Shown: one piece after another, positions 53,301-62,302 of the stretch
Layout: every line of letters starts with the position of its first letter
How positions within the stretch are numbered: position 1 is the first letter of the stretch
Assembly: GCF_900182595.1 (NCBI RefSeq)
Contig: NZ_FXTN01000007.1
Coordinates: forward strand, 248,001-312,000
Reading direction: 5' to 3'
Source of the DNA: Pedobacter westerhofensis
GTDB taxonomy: Bacteria > Bacteroidota > Bacteroidia > Sphingobacteriales > Sphingobacteriaceae
Length of the DNA: 64,000 nucleotides
Translations under genes and position numbers: made by a program
The notes under the pieces: model-generated
What the model was told of the DNA's origin: nothing
Databases searched by the model: none
What the model saw: the letters and a program-made list of their open reading frames with translations, nothing else

Positions 53301-54395
53301 ATGAAAAGACACTTTACTCTGATTTTTAGCCTGTTTATCCTGTCTGCCTGCGAAAAGAACAAGGGTGATGGCAGTACTGTAATACCAGACGCGGATTTAA
53401 AAACCGAAGTCCTCACCCAATCGCTCATCTATCCCTGGGAGATGGTGTACGGGCCTGACAGTTATATCTGGTTTACTGAAAGATCCGGAAAGATCAGTCG
53501 CCTGAATCCTAAAAATGGAGTCATTGCACTGGTACATACGATTACAGAAGTCACCAGTGCCGGTGAAGGTGGTTTGCTGGGCATGGCATTGCATCCGGAA
53601 TTTACGAATAACCCATACGTTTACGTGATTTACGACTATGGCAGCGGATCCAATTACAAGGCTAAAGTGGTTCGTTTTACATTTAATAACGGAGTTTTAA
53701 CAGAACCTTTTGTGCTGCTGGATAAAATCCCGGCATCTTCAAATCACGATGGCTCCAGGTTGCTCATTACACCGGATCAGAAGCTGATGATCACTACCGG
53801 AGACGCCAACACCCCTGCAAATGCGCAGGATACGAGCAGCCTATCTGGCAAGATCCTCAGACTGAACCTTGATGGAACAATCCCTGAGGATAATCCTTTT
53901 CAGGGGAACCCCCTATGGAGTTATGGTCACCGCAACCCGCAGGGGCTGGTGCTCGCCAATAATAAACTATATTCTTCGGAACATGGCCCTGATAATGATG
54001 ATGAAATCAATCTGATTGCAAAAGGCAAAAACTATGGCTGGCCAAACATTGAAGGTTTTTGCAATACAACTACAGAGAAAGCCTTTTGTGCCGCAAATGA
54101 TATCACTGAACCGCTCATGGCCTGGACACCCACTATTGCACCTTCGGGATTAACCTATTACAATTCCGATTATCTCCCGCAATGGAAAAACTCCCTGCTG
54201 ATGGTTACCCTCAAAGGCACCAAGCTGGTACAGTTGAAACTTGACGATGCAGGAGAGAAGATTGCCGACAGCAAAGACTTTTTCTTGAATACATTTGGCA
54301 GGCTCAGGGCTGTATGCCAGTCGCCCGATGGAAAAGTGTACCTCGCCACAAGCAATGGCACCAATGATAAAATTATAGAGATATCTTCAAAATAA
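53301..54395 (+). CDS. PQQ-dependent sugar dehydrogenase-like lipoprotein
   Basis: 364 residues. Lipoprotein signal (FSLFILSAC), then a six-bladed GDH-like propeller: IYPWEMVYGPDSYIWFTERSGKI, EGGLLGMALHPEF (the conserved GLLGxAxHP), LLITPDQKLMITTGDA, YGHRNPQGLV and SEHGPDNDDEIN, ending in KVYLATSNG. The His/Arg/Asp set of soluble aldose dehydrogenases (YliI type) is present. It probably oxidises aldoses in the periplasm if PQQ is available; no PQQ synthesis genes are visible. Confidence 0.85.
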   Translation: MKRHFTLIFSLFILSACEKNKGDGSTVIPDADLKTEVLTQSLIYPWEMVYGPDSYIWFTERSGKISRLNPKNGVIALVHTITEVTSAGEGGLLGMALHPEFTNNPYVYVIYDYGSGSNYKAKVVRFTFNNGVLTEPFVLLDKIPASSNHDGSRLLITPDQKLMITTGDANTPANAQDTSSLSGKILRLNLDGTIPEDNPFQGNPLWSYGHRNPQGLVLANNKLYSSEHGPDNDDEINLIAKGKNYGWPNIEGFCNTTTEKAFCAANDITEPLMAWTPTIAPSGLTYYNSDYLPQWKNSLLMVTLKGTKLVQLKLDDAGEKIADSKDFFLNTFGRLRAVCQSPDGKVYLATSNGTNDKIIEISSK

Positions 54396-54400
54396 ATCTA

Positions 54401-54408
54401 TAATTTTG
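54401..54408 (+). promoter_or_regulatory. -7 promoter element of scoAB
   Basis: TAATTTTG, full match to TAnnTTTG, ends 16 bases before the scoA ATG. Confidence 0.55.
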
Positions 54409-54424
54409 CCCTCAAACCAAATAT

Positions 54425-55126
54425 ATGATCAACAAGAAAGTATCGGGGGCTGATGAGGCTATTCGCGATATCACTGACGGCAAAACTTTAATGCTGGGTG
54501 GTTTCGGGCTATGTGGTATCCCGGAAAACTGCATTGCCGCACTGGTAAAAAAAGGTGTGAAAGCACTCACCTGTATTTCTAACAACGCCGGCGTGGACGA
54601 CTTTGGAATCGGCCTGATGCTGAAGACAAGACAGGTAAAAAAAATGATTTCTTCTTACGTAGGCGAGAACGCTGAATTTGAGCGCCAGCTTTTAAGCGGC
54701 GAGCTCGAAGTAGAGCTGATCCCGCAGGGAACGCTGGCTACACGCTGTATGGCCGCCGGATATGGCATGCCCGCAATTTTTACTCCTGCCGGTGTGGGAA
54801 CTGAAGTTGCTGAAGGAAAAGAAACCCGGAATTTCAATGGCAAGGATTACCTGATGGAATATGCTTTTGATGCAGATTTTGCATTGGTTAAAGCCTGGAA
54901 AGGCGATACCGCTGGAAACCTGATCTTCCGTTCTACCAGCCGCAATTTCAATCCCGTGATGGCTATGGCCGGCAAAATCACCATTGCAGAGGTGGAAGAA
55001 CTGGTAGAGGCCGGAGAACTCGACCCTGACCATATTCATACACCCGGTGTATATGTTCACCGCATTTTCCAGGGCAGGGACTATGAAAAACGAATAGAGC
55101 AGCGCACCACCAGGCCGCGCAGCTAA
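54425..55126 (+). CDS. scoA: 3-oxoacid CoA-transferase subunit A
   Basis: 233 residues. CoA-transferase family [19 protein letters not shown] near the N-terminus, then [45 protein letters not shown] and [16 protein letters not shown]. With ScoB it moves CoA from succinyl-CoA to acetoacetate. Together with sucC it connects ketone-body use to the TCA cycle. ScoB begins 14 bases downstream. Confidence 0.95.
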   Translation: MINKKVSGADEAIRDITDGKTLMLGGFGLCGIPENCIAALVKKGVKALTCISNNAGVDDFGIGLMLKTRQVKKMISSYVGENAEFERQLLSGELEVELIPQGTLATRCMAAGYGMPAIFTPAGVGTEVAEGKETRNFNGKDYLMEYAFDADFALVKAWKGDTAGNLIFRSTSRNFNPVMAMAGKITIAEVEELVEAGELDPDHIHTPGVYVHRIFQGRDYEKRIEQRTTRPRS

Positions 55127-55140
55127 TCAATCAGAATTTT

Positions 55141-55800
55141 ATGTTAGACAAAAATGGAATAGCGAAACGTATCGCTAAAGAAATAAAAGATGGCTATTAT
55201 GTGAACCTGGGGATTGGTATTCCTACACTGGTAGCCAATTACATTCCGGAGGGCATCAATGTGGTACTGCAGTCGGAGAACGGATTGCTTGGCATGGGCC
55301 CTTTCCCTTTTCAGGGCGAGGAAGACGCGGATATGATCAATGCAGGCAAGCAAACAATCACTACACTGCCGGGCTCTTCAATCTTTGATTCTGCAATGAG
55401 TTTTGGGATGATCAGAAGCCAGAAAATTGACCTTACCATCCTTGGGGCCATGGAAGTGTCGGAAAACGGAGATATTGCCAACTGGAAAATACCGGGCAAA
55501 ATGGTAAAGGGAATGGGCGGGGCAATGGACCTGGTAGCTTCGGCAAAGAATATCATTGTTGCCATGCAGCATATCAATAAAGCAGGGGAGAGCAAGCTGC
55601 TGCCCGCCTGTACTTTACCGCTGACAGGCGTAAATTGTATCAGGAAGGTTGTTACCGAGCTTGCTGTACTGGATATCCTGCCTGAAGGTGGTTTCAGATT
55701 AATCGAAAGGGCACCCGGTGTGAGCGTTGATTTTATCAGACAGTCTACCGCCGGAAAATTGTTCGCTGATGCGGATGTAAAAGAAATGGAATTGAACTGA
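55141..55800 (+). CDS. scoB: 3-oxoacid CoA-transferase subunit B
   Basis: 219 residues. The catalytic glutamate is in LQSENGLLGMGPFP (CoA-transferase signature 2). GYYVNLGIGIPTLVANYIP at the start and GFRLIERAPGVS near the end are typical. The active-site Glu is thioesterified by CoA during catalysis. The stop codon is part of a hairpin shared with the convergent udk gene. Confidence 0.95.
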   Translation: MLDKNGIAKRIAKEIKDGYYVNLGIGIPTLVANYIPEGINVVLQSENGLLGMGPFPFQGEEDADMINAGKQTITTLPGSSIFDSAMSFGMIRSQKIDLTILGAMEVSENGDIANWKIPGKMVKGMGGAMDLVASAKNIIVAMQHINKAGESKLLPACTLPLTGVNCIRKVVTELAVLDILPEGGFRLIERAPGVSVDFIRQSTAGKLFADADVKEMELN

Positions 55801-55817
55801 TCCCTTACGGGATCAGT
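55796..55817. terminator. hairpin containing both stop codons of scoB and udk
   Basis: 9-bp perfect stem (55796-55804 with 55809-55817), loop TTAC. The scoB stop is 55798-55800 and the udk stop 55805-55807. U runs are weak on both sides, so termination strength is uncertain. Confidence 0.55.
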
Positions 55818-56446
55818 ACTGTCTCTTTCAGCTCGTCTGAGATCTCCTTTGAGATCGTAATGATATCATCTGCTACATGTTTATTGTTCATGATGATCTT
55901 CTGACAGGTTTCTTTGTAAGGTAAAAGGTATTGCTTGTATGCGGGCATTACATGGTTTACCCATTGGTACATGACCATGTCACGCGTATAACCGCGTTCC
56001 ATTTCATCACGGGAAATCCTGCGGTTGAGTGTAATCTCCTCATCAGCATCCATAAAGATCTTGAGATCGAATAATTTTGCTATCTCAGGGTAGTGGAATA
56101 CAAAAAGGCCTTCTACGATAATGATTGGTGCAGTAGTGATATTCAGGAGACGTGCATTCTCTTCATTCACATTAAAAGTGTATTCTTTTTTCTCGATCGA
56201 GCCGCCGGAGATCAGTAGCTGAAGATCATTTAATAACTTCTCGTCATCTATGCCTTCGGGGACATCAAAATTGATCCAGCCATTTTCATCGATCTTCTGA
56301 AGTTCTTTAGCCCGGTAATAATCGTCCTGTGAAATCAGGCAGACTTCTTCGGCAGTAAAATGATGTAGAAAACATTTCAAAAAAAAAGTTTTACCAGAGC
56401 CGCTCCCCCCTGCAACACCTATAATATAAGGCTTGTTATTGTTCAT
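55805..56446 (-). CDS. udk: uridine kinase
   Basis: 213 residues from ATG 56446. P-loop GVAGGSGSGKTFF, later ISQDDYYRAKEL, NFDVPEGIDD, IIVEGLFVFHYPEI and DADEEITLNRRISRD: the uridine kinase/phosphoribulokinase pattern. It salvages uridine and cytidine. The start lies within the last 11 bases of the LysM-protein gene, so the two are translationally coupled. Confidence 0.92.
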   Translation of the reverse strand: MNNNKPYIIGVAGGSGSGKTFFLKCFLHHFTAEEVCLISQDDYYRAKELQKIDENGWINFDVPEGIDDEKLLNDLQLLISGGSIEKKEYTFNVNEENARLLNITTAPIIIVEGLFVFHYPEIAKLFDLKIFMDADEEITLNRRISRDEMERGYTRDMVMYQWVNHVMPAYKQYLLPYKETCQKIIMNNKHVADDIITISKEISDELKETVLIP

Positions 56447-57845
56447 TCGCTTGTCCACCATACGTTAAATTGCACAAAAAACGCTTGTCTAATGCACCTA
56501 GAGCATCAGCTACCGCTTTTGTCATTACAATTATAACATCTTTTGTGGACTCATTCTCTGTAAATTTACCAACAACCTTGGCAAATGTTGATCTGTTGCT
56601 CATCGGATTGGTGATTTTCATGATCGTTCCGATAGGTGCGGTACGGTGCAGAACAAGCATTTTTGAGGAGTCCAGATCGGGATCAATGATCCATACGCCG
56701 GTACCTTTTTCATCCATCTGGCTCAATCCGTAACGGCTGGGAGGCAAGCGCAGAGAAGGGTTTTTCACTACATCTGCTGAGTCAGGATCGGTTTCGGCTG
56801 TGTCGCCTGCACGATCTCCTTTTACAGGGTACTGGCCGCTGATCAGTAATTTCTGGCCAACATACAGTGAATTGGTAGTCAGGTTATTTTTAGCTTTCAG
56901 CTGGTCAAGGGTGAGGTTATATTTTGAGGCAATCGAATACATAGTCTCGTTGCCAGCCACGGTATGTACTACCAGCACGTCTTTGGCGGCCGGGCCTTCC
57001 TGCGCTGCGGCCGGAACTACCTGTTTAGCGATCTGGTCAGCTTTAGTGGCAGCAGCCTCAGTTTTTTTTGATGTATCAGTTTTTTTATACTGTCCCTGTA
57101 CAGCAGCGGTTGTTACCGGCGCATTTACGGGCGGTGTATTTGCTGGTGCCCGGTTGGCGGCAGCCGGTGCAGCTACAGTTGCCGCGGCATTGCCTAAAGC
57201 AGTGGCTTTATCAGCAGTTTTGCTGTTGCTGGCGGCCGGAACAGGTTTTTCAGTTTCTGAAACTTCATCAGTTGCCGTTCCTGCTTTCGCAGGGATTTTT
57301 AATACCTGGCCAATCTGGAGATTAATAGATCTCAGGCCGTTTACCCGTTTGATCTCATCTACAGTAGTACCGTATTTATTGGCAAGCATATTCAGGTTTT
57401 CCTTACGCTGCACAGCATGCTCAATTAATGTAGTATTGTCTTCTGCTGCAGATGTGCCCGAAGATGGGTTATTTGTTGCTGGATTATTTGAACCGGAGTT
57501 GCCCGGAACAGGAGCTCCGGGTGTATTATTCCCTGCTGCTGACGTTTTAGCATTGTTTCCGTTTCTGCCAGTAGGTGCAGGTGCTGAAAATGGTATCTCT
57601 GTTGGGACTTTAATGATGACGCCAAGCGATAAAAATTTATCATCATTATAGGTCATGATCACTTTTGGGCTGATGCTGTACCTTCTGCCAATCGAGTAGT
57701 AGGTGTCTTTGGCTACTACCTGGTGGAGAATGATTTTTTTGCCCTTTGAATTTTCAACGCCTATTGAATCTCTCAGATGATCAGCTTTGGCTGCAGATAA
57801 ATTCAGGAAAATGGCAAATATCGCCAGTATATAATATCTATGCAT
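56436..57845 (-). CDS. triple LysM protein with RlpA-like C-terminal domain
   Basis: 469 residues. Signal peptide about 1-22. LysM modules: about 38-82 (HQVVAKDTYYSIGRRYSISP), about 147-192 (HAVQRKENLNMLANKYGTT) and about 290-335 (HTVAGNETMYSIASKYNLT), joined by Ala/Pro/Asn-rich linkers. The last ~110 residues (LHRTAPIGTIMKITNPMS, VIVMTKAVADALGAL) look like a double-psi beta-barrel of the RlpA kind. It probably binds peptidoglycan in the periplasm; a lytic activity is unproven. Coupled with udk, an unexpected pairing. Confidence 0.85.
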   Translation of the reverse strand: MHRYYILAIFAIFLNLSAAKADHLRDSIGVENSKGKKIILHQVVAKDTYYSIGRRYSISPKVIMTYNDDKFLSLGVIIKVPTEIPFSAPAPTGRNGNNAKTSAAGNNTPGAPVPGNSGSNNPATNNPSSGTSAAEDNTTLIEHAVQRKENLNMLANKYGTTVDEIKRVNGLRSINLQIGQVLKIPAKAGTATDEVSETEKPVPAASNSKTADKATALGNAAATVAAPAAANRAPANTPPVNAPVTTAAVQGQYKKTDTSKKTEAAATKADQIAKQVVPAAAQEGPAAKDVLVVHTVAGNETMYSIASKYNLTLDQLKAKNNLTTNSLYVGQKLLISGQYPVKGDRAGDTAETDPDSADVVKNPSLRLPPSRYGLSQMDEKGTGVWIIDPDLDSSKMLVLHRTAPIGTIMKITNPMSNRSTFAKVVGKFTENESTKDVIIVMTKAVADALGALDKRFLCNLTYGGQANEQ

Positions 57846-57975
57846 TAACGTCCTTATGAATGATTAGTTAGGCAATTATACGAAATAATATATAAGAGCC
57901 CGCATTATGAATATTAAACGACAATTGGGGGTGTCTATTGCCATCCCCTTATATTAAAAAAAACCATTTAATGCG

Positions 57976-57983
57976 TATATTTG
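57976..57983 (+). promoter_or_regulatory. -7 promoter element of dps
   Basis: TATATTTG, full match; leader to the ATG about 43 bases. A 7-bp hairpin (57927-57933 with 57942-57948) lies just upstream. Confidence 0.55.
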
Positions 57984-58029
57984 TTTATTGATCATAGGTT
58001 AACAAAACAAAACAAAAACATAAAATATT

Positions 58030-58509
58030 ATGGACGCTAAAGAAATTAGTTTGGTTGAGAAAGAAGTGAAACCAGTTGTAGATTTACTGAATGATTATCT
58101 TGCAAACTACCACATTCACTATCAAAAATTAAGAGGATGCCACTGGAATGTTAAGGGGCAGAATTTCTTTACCTTGCACGTTAAATTCGAAGAATTATAT
58201 ACCAATGCACAGGAAACGATTGATGAGATCGCAGAACGTGTACTTACCCTGGGCAAACCGCCACATAGCCGTTTTGCAGATTATATTGCAGAATCTGTGA
58301 TCAAAGAGATCAATACGATCGGATTACAGGACCTGGCAATGGTTGATGCCCTTCTTGATGATATGGCTTTATTGATTCAGCTGGAACGTGATATCATGGA
58401 AGCTTCTGAAAAAGCAGGTGATGACGGAACCAATGATATGGTTAATAAATTCATGCAGTATAAAGAGAAAAATACCTGGATGCTGCGCTCTTTTGCAGGT
58501 AAAAAATAA
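58030..58509 (+). CDS. dps: Dps-family ferritin-like protein
   Basis: 159 residues, four-helix ferritin-like fold. The intersubunit ferroxidase site is present: LRGCHWNVKG (His), HVKFEELYTNAQETIDEIAER (Asp/Glu ligands), with YHIHYQKL upstream. It oxidises Fe(II) with H2O2, stores iron in a 12-mer, and may protect DNA. No basic N-terminal tail for DNA binding is present. A strong terminator follows. Confidence 0.95.
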   Translation: MDAKEISLVEKEVKPVVDLLNDYLANYHIHYQKLRGCHWNVKGQNFFTLHVKFEELYTNAQETIDEIAERVLTLGKPPHSRFADYIAESVIKEINTIGLQDLAMVDALLDDMALLIQLERDIMEASEKAGDDGTNDMVNKFMQYKEKNTWMLRSFAGKK

Positions 58510-58579
58510 TCAGACTTTCCGGTCAAACAGGGTGCTACAAGATCAGGTTTGCAAACAGGACTGTTTATTATCCAATACG

Positions 58580-58612
58580 AAAAACCATGCACAACGCATG
58601 GTTTTTCTTTTT
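58580..58612 (+). terminator. dps terminator
   Basis: 11-bp perfect stem (58580-58590 with 58596-58606), loop ACAAC, T-rich tail. Confidence 0.85.
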
Positions 58613-58654
58613 TACGGAATACACCGATAAAAATACTTCATACCTTTACACCTG

Positions 58655-60553
58655 ATGGGATATAAAAGCCTGGCCGAATGTGTTGCTGATTTAGAGAAAC
58701 ATGGCCATTTGATACGTATAAAAGAAGAAGTTGATCCTTACCTGGAAATGGCAGCCATACATTTGAGGGTATATGAACAGCAGGGGCCGGCACTATTTTT
58801 TGAAAAGATCAAAGGGAGTTCTTTCCCCGCAGTATCCAATTTGTTTGGTACGCTGGAGCGGTCTAAGTTTATGTTCCGCGACAGCCTGGAAAGTGTAGGG
58901 CAGCTGGTCGACCTCCGTTCTGATCCGGTAAAGGCATTAAAGAACCCTTTCAAATTTGCAGGCTCCGGCCTTACCGCACTTTCTGCTTTGCCTATGCAGC
59001 AGCAAATGTTTAAGTCGGCCTTTGAGAAAACTACCATCAGTCAGCTACCCCAGATTGTAAACTGGCCCATGGATGGCGGTCCTTTTATTACCATGCCGCA
59101 GGTATATACCGAAGATGTGGACAAGCCAGGAGTGATGAATGCAAATCTTGGGATGTACAGGATTCAGCTGGCAGGCAACGATTACATCCAGGATCAGGAG
59201 ATCGGTTTGCATTACCAGATCCACCGGGGTATTGGTGTGCACCAGAGCAAGGCCAATGCAAAAGGTTTACCCTTAAAGGTGAGTATTTTTGTGGGCGGGC
59301 CACCATCGCATCCTTTGGCGGCGGTGATGCCCTTGCCGGAAGGATTGTCTGAGATGACCTTTGCAGGTGCCCTCGGTAACCGCAGGTTCCGTTATTTTTA
59401 TGACGATGAAGGATTTTGCATCTCTGCAGATGCGGATTTCGTGATCACAGGTACAGTACAGCCCGGAGCGAACAAACCTGAGGGGCCTTTCGGGGATCAC
59501 CTGGGCTATTACAGTTTGACCCATCCTTTTCCATTATTAAAAGTTCATAACGTATATCATAAAAAAGATGCGATCTGGTCGTTCACAGTAGTAGGCCGCC
59601 CTCCGCAGGAAGATACCAGTTTCGGGGCACTGATCCATGAGATCACGGGCTCGGCACTGCCACAGGAAATTCACGGCCTTAAGGAGGTGAATGCTGTGGA
59701 TGCTGCGGGAGTTCATCCCTTGTTATTTGCGATCGGAAGCGAAAGGTATACGCCATTCCTTAAGGAGCGCAGGCCGCAGGAAATCCTGACCATTGCCAAT
59801 CACATTCTGGGGAAGAACCAGTTGAGCCTGGCTAAATACGTATTTATTGCTGCGCGCGAAGACAATGAAGATCTGGACACGCACGATATTGAGGTTTTCC
59901 TGCATCATATCTTATCACGGATAGATTTGCGAAGAGATCTTCATTTTTATACGCAGACCACTATTGATACACTGGATTATAGCGGTGAAGGTTTAAACAG
60001 TGGTTCTAAAGTGGTTTTTGCCGCTGCAGGAGAAATGAAAAGGGTGCTGTCCGCGGCTGTGCCGGCAGGGTTTGCACTTCCTGAAGCTTTTGCTATTTCT
60101 GAGGATTCTGCCTTATCTCCATATTCCGCCATGTCTAGAGATTCTCGCATTCCTGAAGATTCAATCATGCCCCGGAATGCTGTCGGTTACCGTATGGCGA
60201 TGCCTGGTGTAATGACGATCAAGGCACCGGCGTATCAGGATGCAGCGCATACCGAAACACTGATCACTGCACTAAATGAGCAGATTGGTTCACTGCCAAT
60301 GCAAGGATTGGTACTGATTGTGTTGTGTGATGACGCAGAATTTGTTGCCGAAACCATCAATAACTTTGTGTGGGTAACTTTTACCAGGAGCAATCCCGCT
60401 GCAGATATTTATGGAATTGGATCTTCGACAAAAGATAAGCATTGGGGTTGTACCGGCCCGCTGATTATTGACGCAAGGAAAAAGCCCCATCATGCGCCAG
60501 AACTGATCAAAGACCCTGAAGTAGAGAAACGGATTGAAAGATTTGGGATTTAG
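58655..60553 (+). CDS. ubiD: UbiD-family prenyl-FMN-dependent decarboxylase
   Basis: 632 residues. UbiD landmarks: ADLEKHGHLIRIKEEVDP, IHRGIGVHQ, FVGGPPSHPLAAVMPLPEG, the EGPFGDHLGYYSLTHPFP loop with catalytic acid residues, and GRPPQEDTSFGALIHEIT. It requires prenylated FMN from UbiX (35212). A likely role is menaquinone-pathway or aromatic acid decarboxylation. A five-unit, 18-bp tandem repeat (60095-60184) inserts a low-complexity hexapeptide stretch at residues 481-510. Its promoter TACCTTTA (58641-58648) is, like ubiX, a TTTA variant. Confidence 0.92.
   Translation: MGYKSLAECVADLEKHGHLIRIKEEVDPYLEMAAIHLRVYEQQGPALFFEKIKGSSFPAVSNLFGTLERSKFMFRDSLESVGQLVDLRSDPVKALKNPFKFAGSGLTALSALPMQQQMFKSAFEKTTISQLPQIVNWPMDGGPFITMPQVYTEDVDKPGVMNANLGMYRIQLAGNDYIQDQEIGLHYQIHRGIGVHQSKANAKGLPLKVSIFVGGPPSHPLAAVMPLPEGLSEMTFAGALGNRRFRYFYDDEGFCISADADFVITGTVQPGANKPEGPFGDHLGYYSLTHPFPLLKVHNVYHKKDAIWSFTVVGRPPQEDTSFGALIHEITGSALPQEIHGLKEVNAVDAAGVHPLLFAIGSERYTPFLKERRPQEILTIANHILGKNQLSLAKYVFIAAREDNEDLDTHDIEVFLHHILSRIDLRRDLHFYTQTTIDTLDYSGEGLNSGSKVVFAAAGEMKRVLSAAVPAGFALPEAFAISEDSALSPYSAMSRDSRIPEDSIMPRNAVGYRMAMPGVMTIKAPAYQDAAHTETLITALNEQIGSLPMQGLVLIVLCDDAEFVAETINNFVWVTFTRSNPAADIYGIGSSTKDKHWGCTGPLIIDARKKPHHAPELIKDPEVEKRIERFGI
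60095..60184 (+). repeat. five 18-bp in-frame tandem repeats inside ubiD
   Basis: Each unit encodes six residues of the pattern (I/L/M)-(S/P)-x-(D/Y/N)-(S/A)-x: ISEDSA, LSPYSA, MSRDSR, IPEDSI, MPRNAV. The frame is kept. The units are degenerate, so the expansion is not recent. Confidence 0.65.
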
Positions 60554-60705
60554 TTTGAACCATTTTAGCTGCTGATCACGATGTTATTTGCAGATTGCTT
60601 AGCTATAACTGTGATGATATCATCCGGCAGCTGATATCCAATCTGAGCGAACGATACTGAGAAAGAGATAGCTCAAAAGCCTGGGCGGAACAAATAGAAT
60701 ATATA

Positions 60706-60742
60706 AAAAAGGCCCCTCACAAAATTTGCGAGGGGCCTTTTT
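60706..60742. terminator. bidirectional terminator between ubiD and the FadL-like gene
   Basis: 13-bp GC-rich stem (60706-60718 with 60730-60742) with A and T tracts on the two sides. Confidence 0.9.
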
Positions 60743-60759
60743 GATCAAATTAACTTTAT

Positions 60760-62286
60760 TTAGAATTTCACTCCTAATGTTAAAAATACATTGTTCCTTG
60801 CTATTTTTGAAGTAGCGATAGGTTCACTGAAATCATTCAATTCATAAGGGCTGAATGTATTAGTGGTTTCATTGCGCTGATAAGCAGCATCCACATACCA
60901 CGCGCTAAATCTGTAACCGATACCACCTGAATAGGTCTTAACCTGGAAAGTATTGTCGTTATCATTTTTATAAGGGCTTCCGTTGATACCGTAACCAGCT
61001 CTTAAGCTAAAGCTCTGGATCCTGTACTCACCACCAACCCTGTAGTTCCAGGCACTCGTGTAGTTTTGTTTGATGTAAGCATTATTGTCATCAATCTGAT
61101 CTCTGTAACCATCGCTTTCTGAGAAATGCGTAGTTCCGTAGTCAACATAATCAACATCAGCAGATAGCAAAGCATTTTTAGCGATGATCACACTTGCACC
61201 AAGTGATCCTTTATAAGGAGTACGAAGGTTGTAGTTGAAGTTAGAATTGATCGAGTTACCGTTAAAGAAGGCACCGCCTGAATAGCTCGTTTCAAGTATC
61301 TCAGAATAATCATCTTCTACATGCATCCATGTAGGTAACTGGAAGGTTGCACCAATCCTGATAATATCAGTTGGTTTGTAGATAGCTCCCAAACGTGCGT
61401 TGATTCCTGATCCGCTGGTGCTCTGGTAAGTCCTGTAACCTAAGTTATATGCTTCGCCAACGGCAGGTGGGGTAGCAGTTTCACCAGCTCCAAGGATAAT
61501 TGGATTTACAATCGTTCCCGACTCAGTGTAAAGTTTATCGCTTGTATAGCGTACGTCTACAAAACCAATGCTCGCACCTAAATAAAGTTTGTTGGAGATA
61601 TTCATACCGCCTGCAAAATTGAATTCAGATGTTGAACCCTGTCTTACTTCAGTTTGCGTTTGGTTATTGGTCTGGCTTGTTGTTGGCGCATAAGTTGAAC
61701 CATTGACCCCACCTGTTTGGTTGATCAAATATGAATCATATGCATCACCTTCAATGAATCCGGCATTTTGCGATGGGGTAAATCCATTTGCCCGTTCTGC
61801 CCATGCATCAGCAATAGAGCTGTTGGTGTTTCTTCCCTGATAAGATGTATTCTGATAGAAATCATTGTTTCTATTGTAACCAATACCCCATACAAAGCTC
61901 AGTACACCTTTGTTCAGGTCAGAACCTTTTGGTTTGACCACCGGATTATACCAAACAACAGCTGCCTGGTTCAGGTTGAACTGGTTTTTACTGTCTTTTG
62001 TCTGCTGCCCAAGGAAGCTGGCTTTCGACTGAATATTATTGAATTCAGGAGTTACACTAAATTCAGAACGGGTAAACATACCCAAACCTGCAGGGTTACC
62101 GCCGATAGAGCTGATGTCGCCACCTAAACTGATCTGTGCACCGCCTAATCCTTTAAAACGTGAGGAAGTTCCGTAATCAGTACGTGAAAATCTGAGTGCA
62201 TCGCCCGCGTATACTCCGTTTTGGGCATATATATTACCTGTAGTACCTACTATAGCTACTACTAATAGTTGAATGAATTTTTTCAT
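60760..62286 (-). CDS. OmpP1/FadL/TodX-like outer-membrane transport protein
   Basis: 508 residues. Signal peptide (MKKFIQLLVVAIVGTTGNIYAQ), then DALRFSRTDYGTSSRFKGLGGAQISLGGDISSIGGNPAGLG, the N-terminal hatch-like motif of FadL relatives in Bacteroidota, and a long beta-barrel ending in NNVFLTLGVKF with terminal Phe. It likely transports hydrophobic compounds across the outer membrane. It is cotranscribed with the upstream Gly/Tyr-rich lipoprotein (16-base gap). Confidence 0.82.
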   Translation of the reverse strand: MKKFIQLLVVAIVGTTGNIYAQNGVYAGDALRFSRTDYGTSSRFKGLGGAQISLGGDISSIGGNPAGLGMFTRSEFSVTPEFNNIQSKASFLGQQTKDSKNQFNLNQAAVVWYNPVVKPKGSDLNKGVLSFVWGIGYNRNNDFYQNTSYQGRNTNSSIADAWAERANGFTPSQNAGFIEGDAYDSYLINQTGGVNGSTYAPTTSQTNNQTQTEVRQGSTSEFNFAGGMNISNKLYLGASIGFVDVRYTSDKLYTESGTIVNPIILGAGETATPPAVGEAYNLGYRTYQSTSGSGINARLGAIYKPTDIIRIGATFQLPTWMHVEDDYSEILETSYSGGAFFNGNSINSNFNYNLRTPYKGSLGASVIIAKNALLSADVDYVDYGTTHFSESDGYRDQIDDNNAYIKQNYTSAWNYRVGGEYRIQSFSLRAGYGINGSPYKNDNDNTFQVKTYSGGIGYRFSAWYVDAAYQRNETTNTFSPYELNDFSEPIATSKIARNNVFLTLGVKF

Positions 62287-62302
62287 TTAGATTTTTAGAT
62301 TA

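Noticed and set aside
56800-57651. 283-residue open frame antisense to the LysM gene
   Set aside because: It mirrors Ala/Pro/Thr-rich linker DNA of a convincing signal-peptide plus three-LysM protein; no motif, promoter or homology is seen on this strand.
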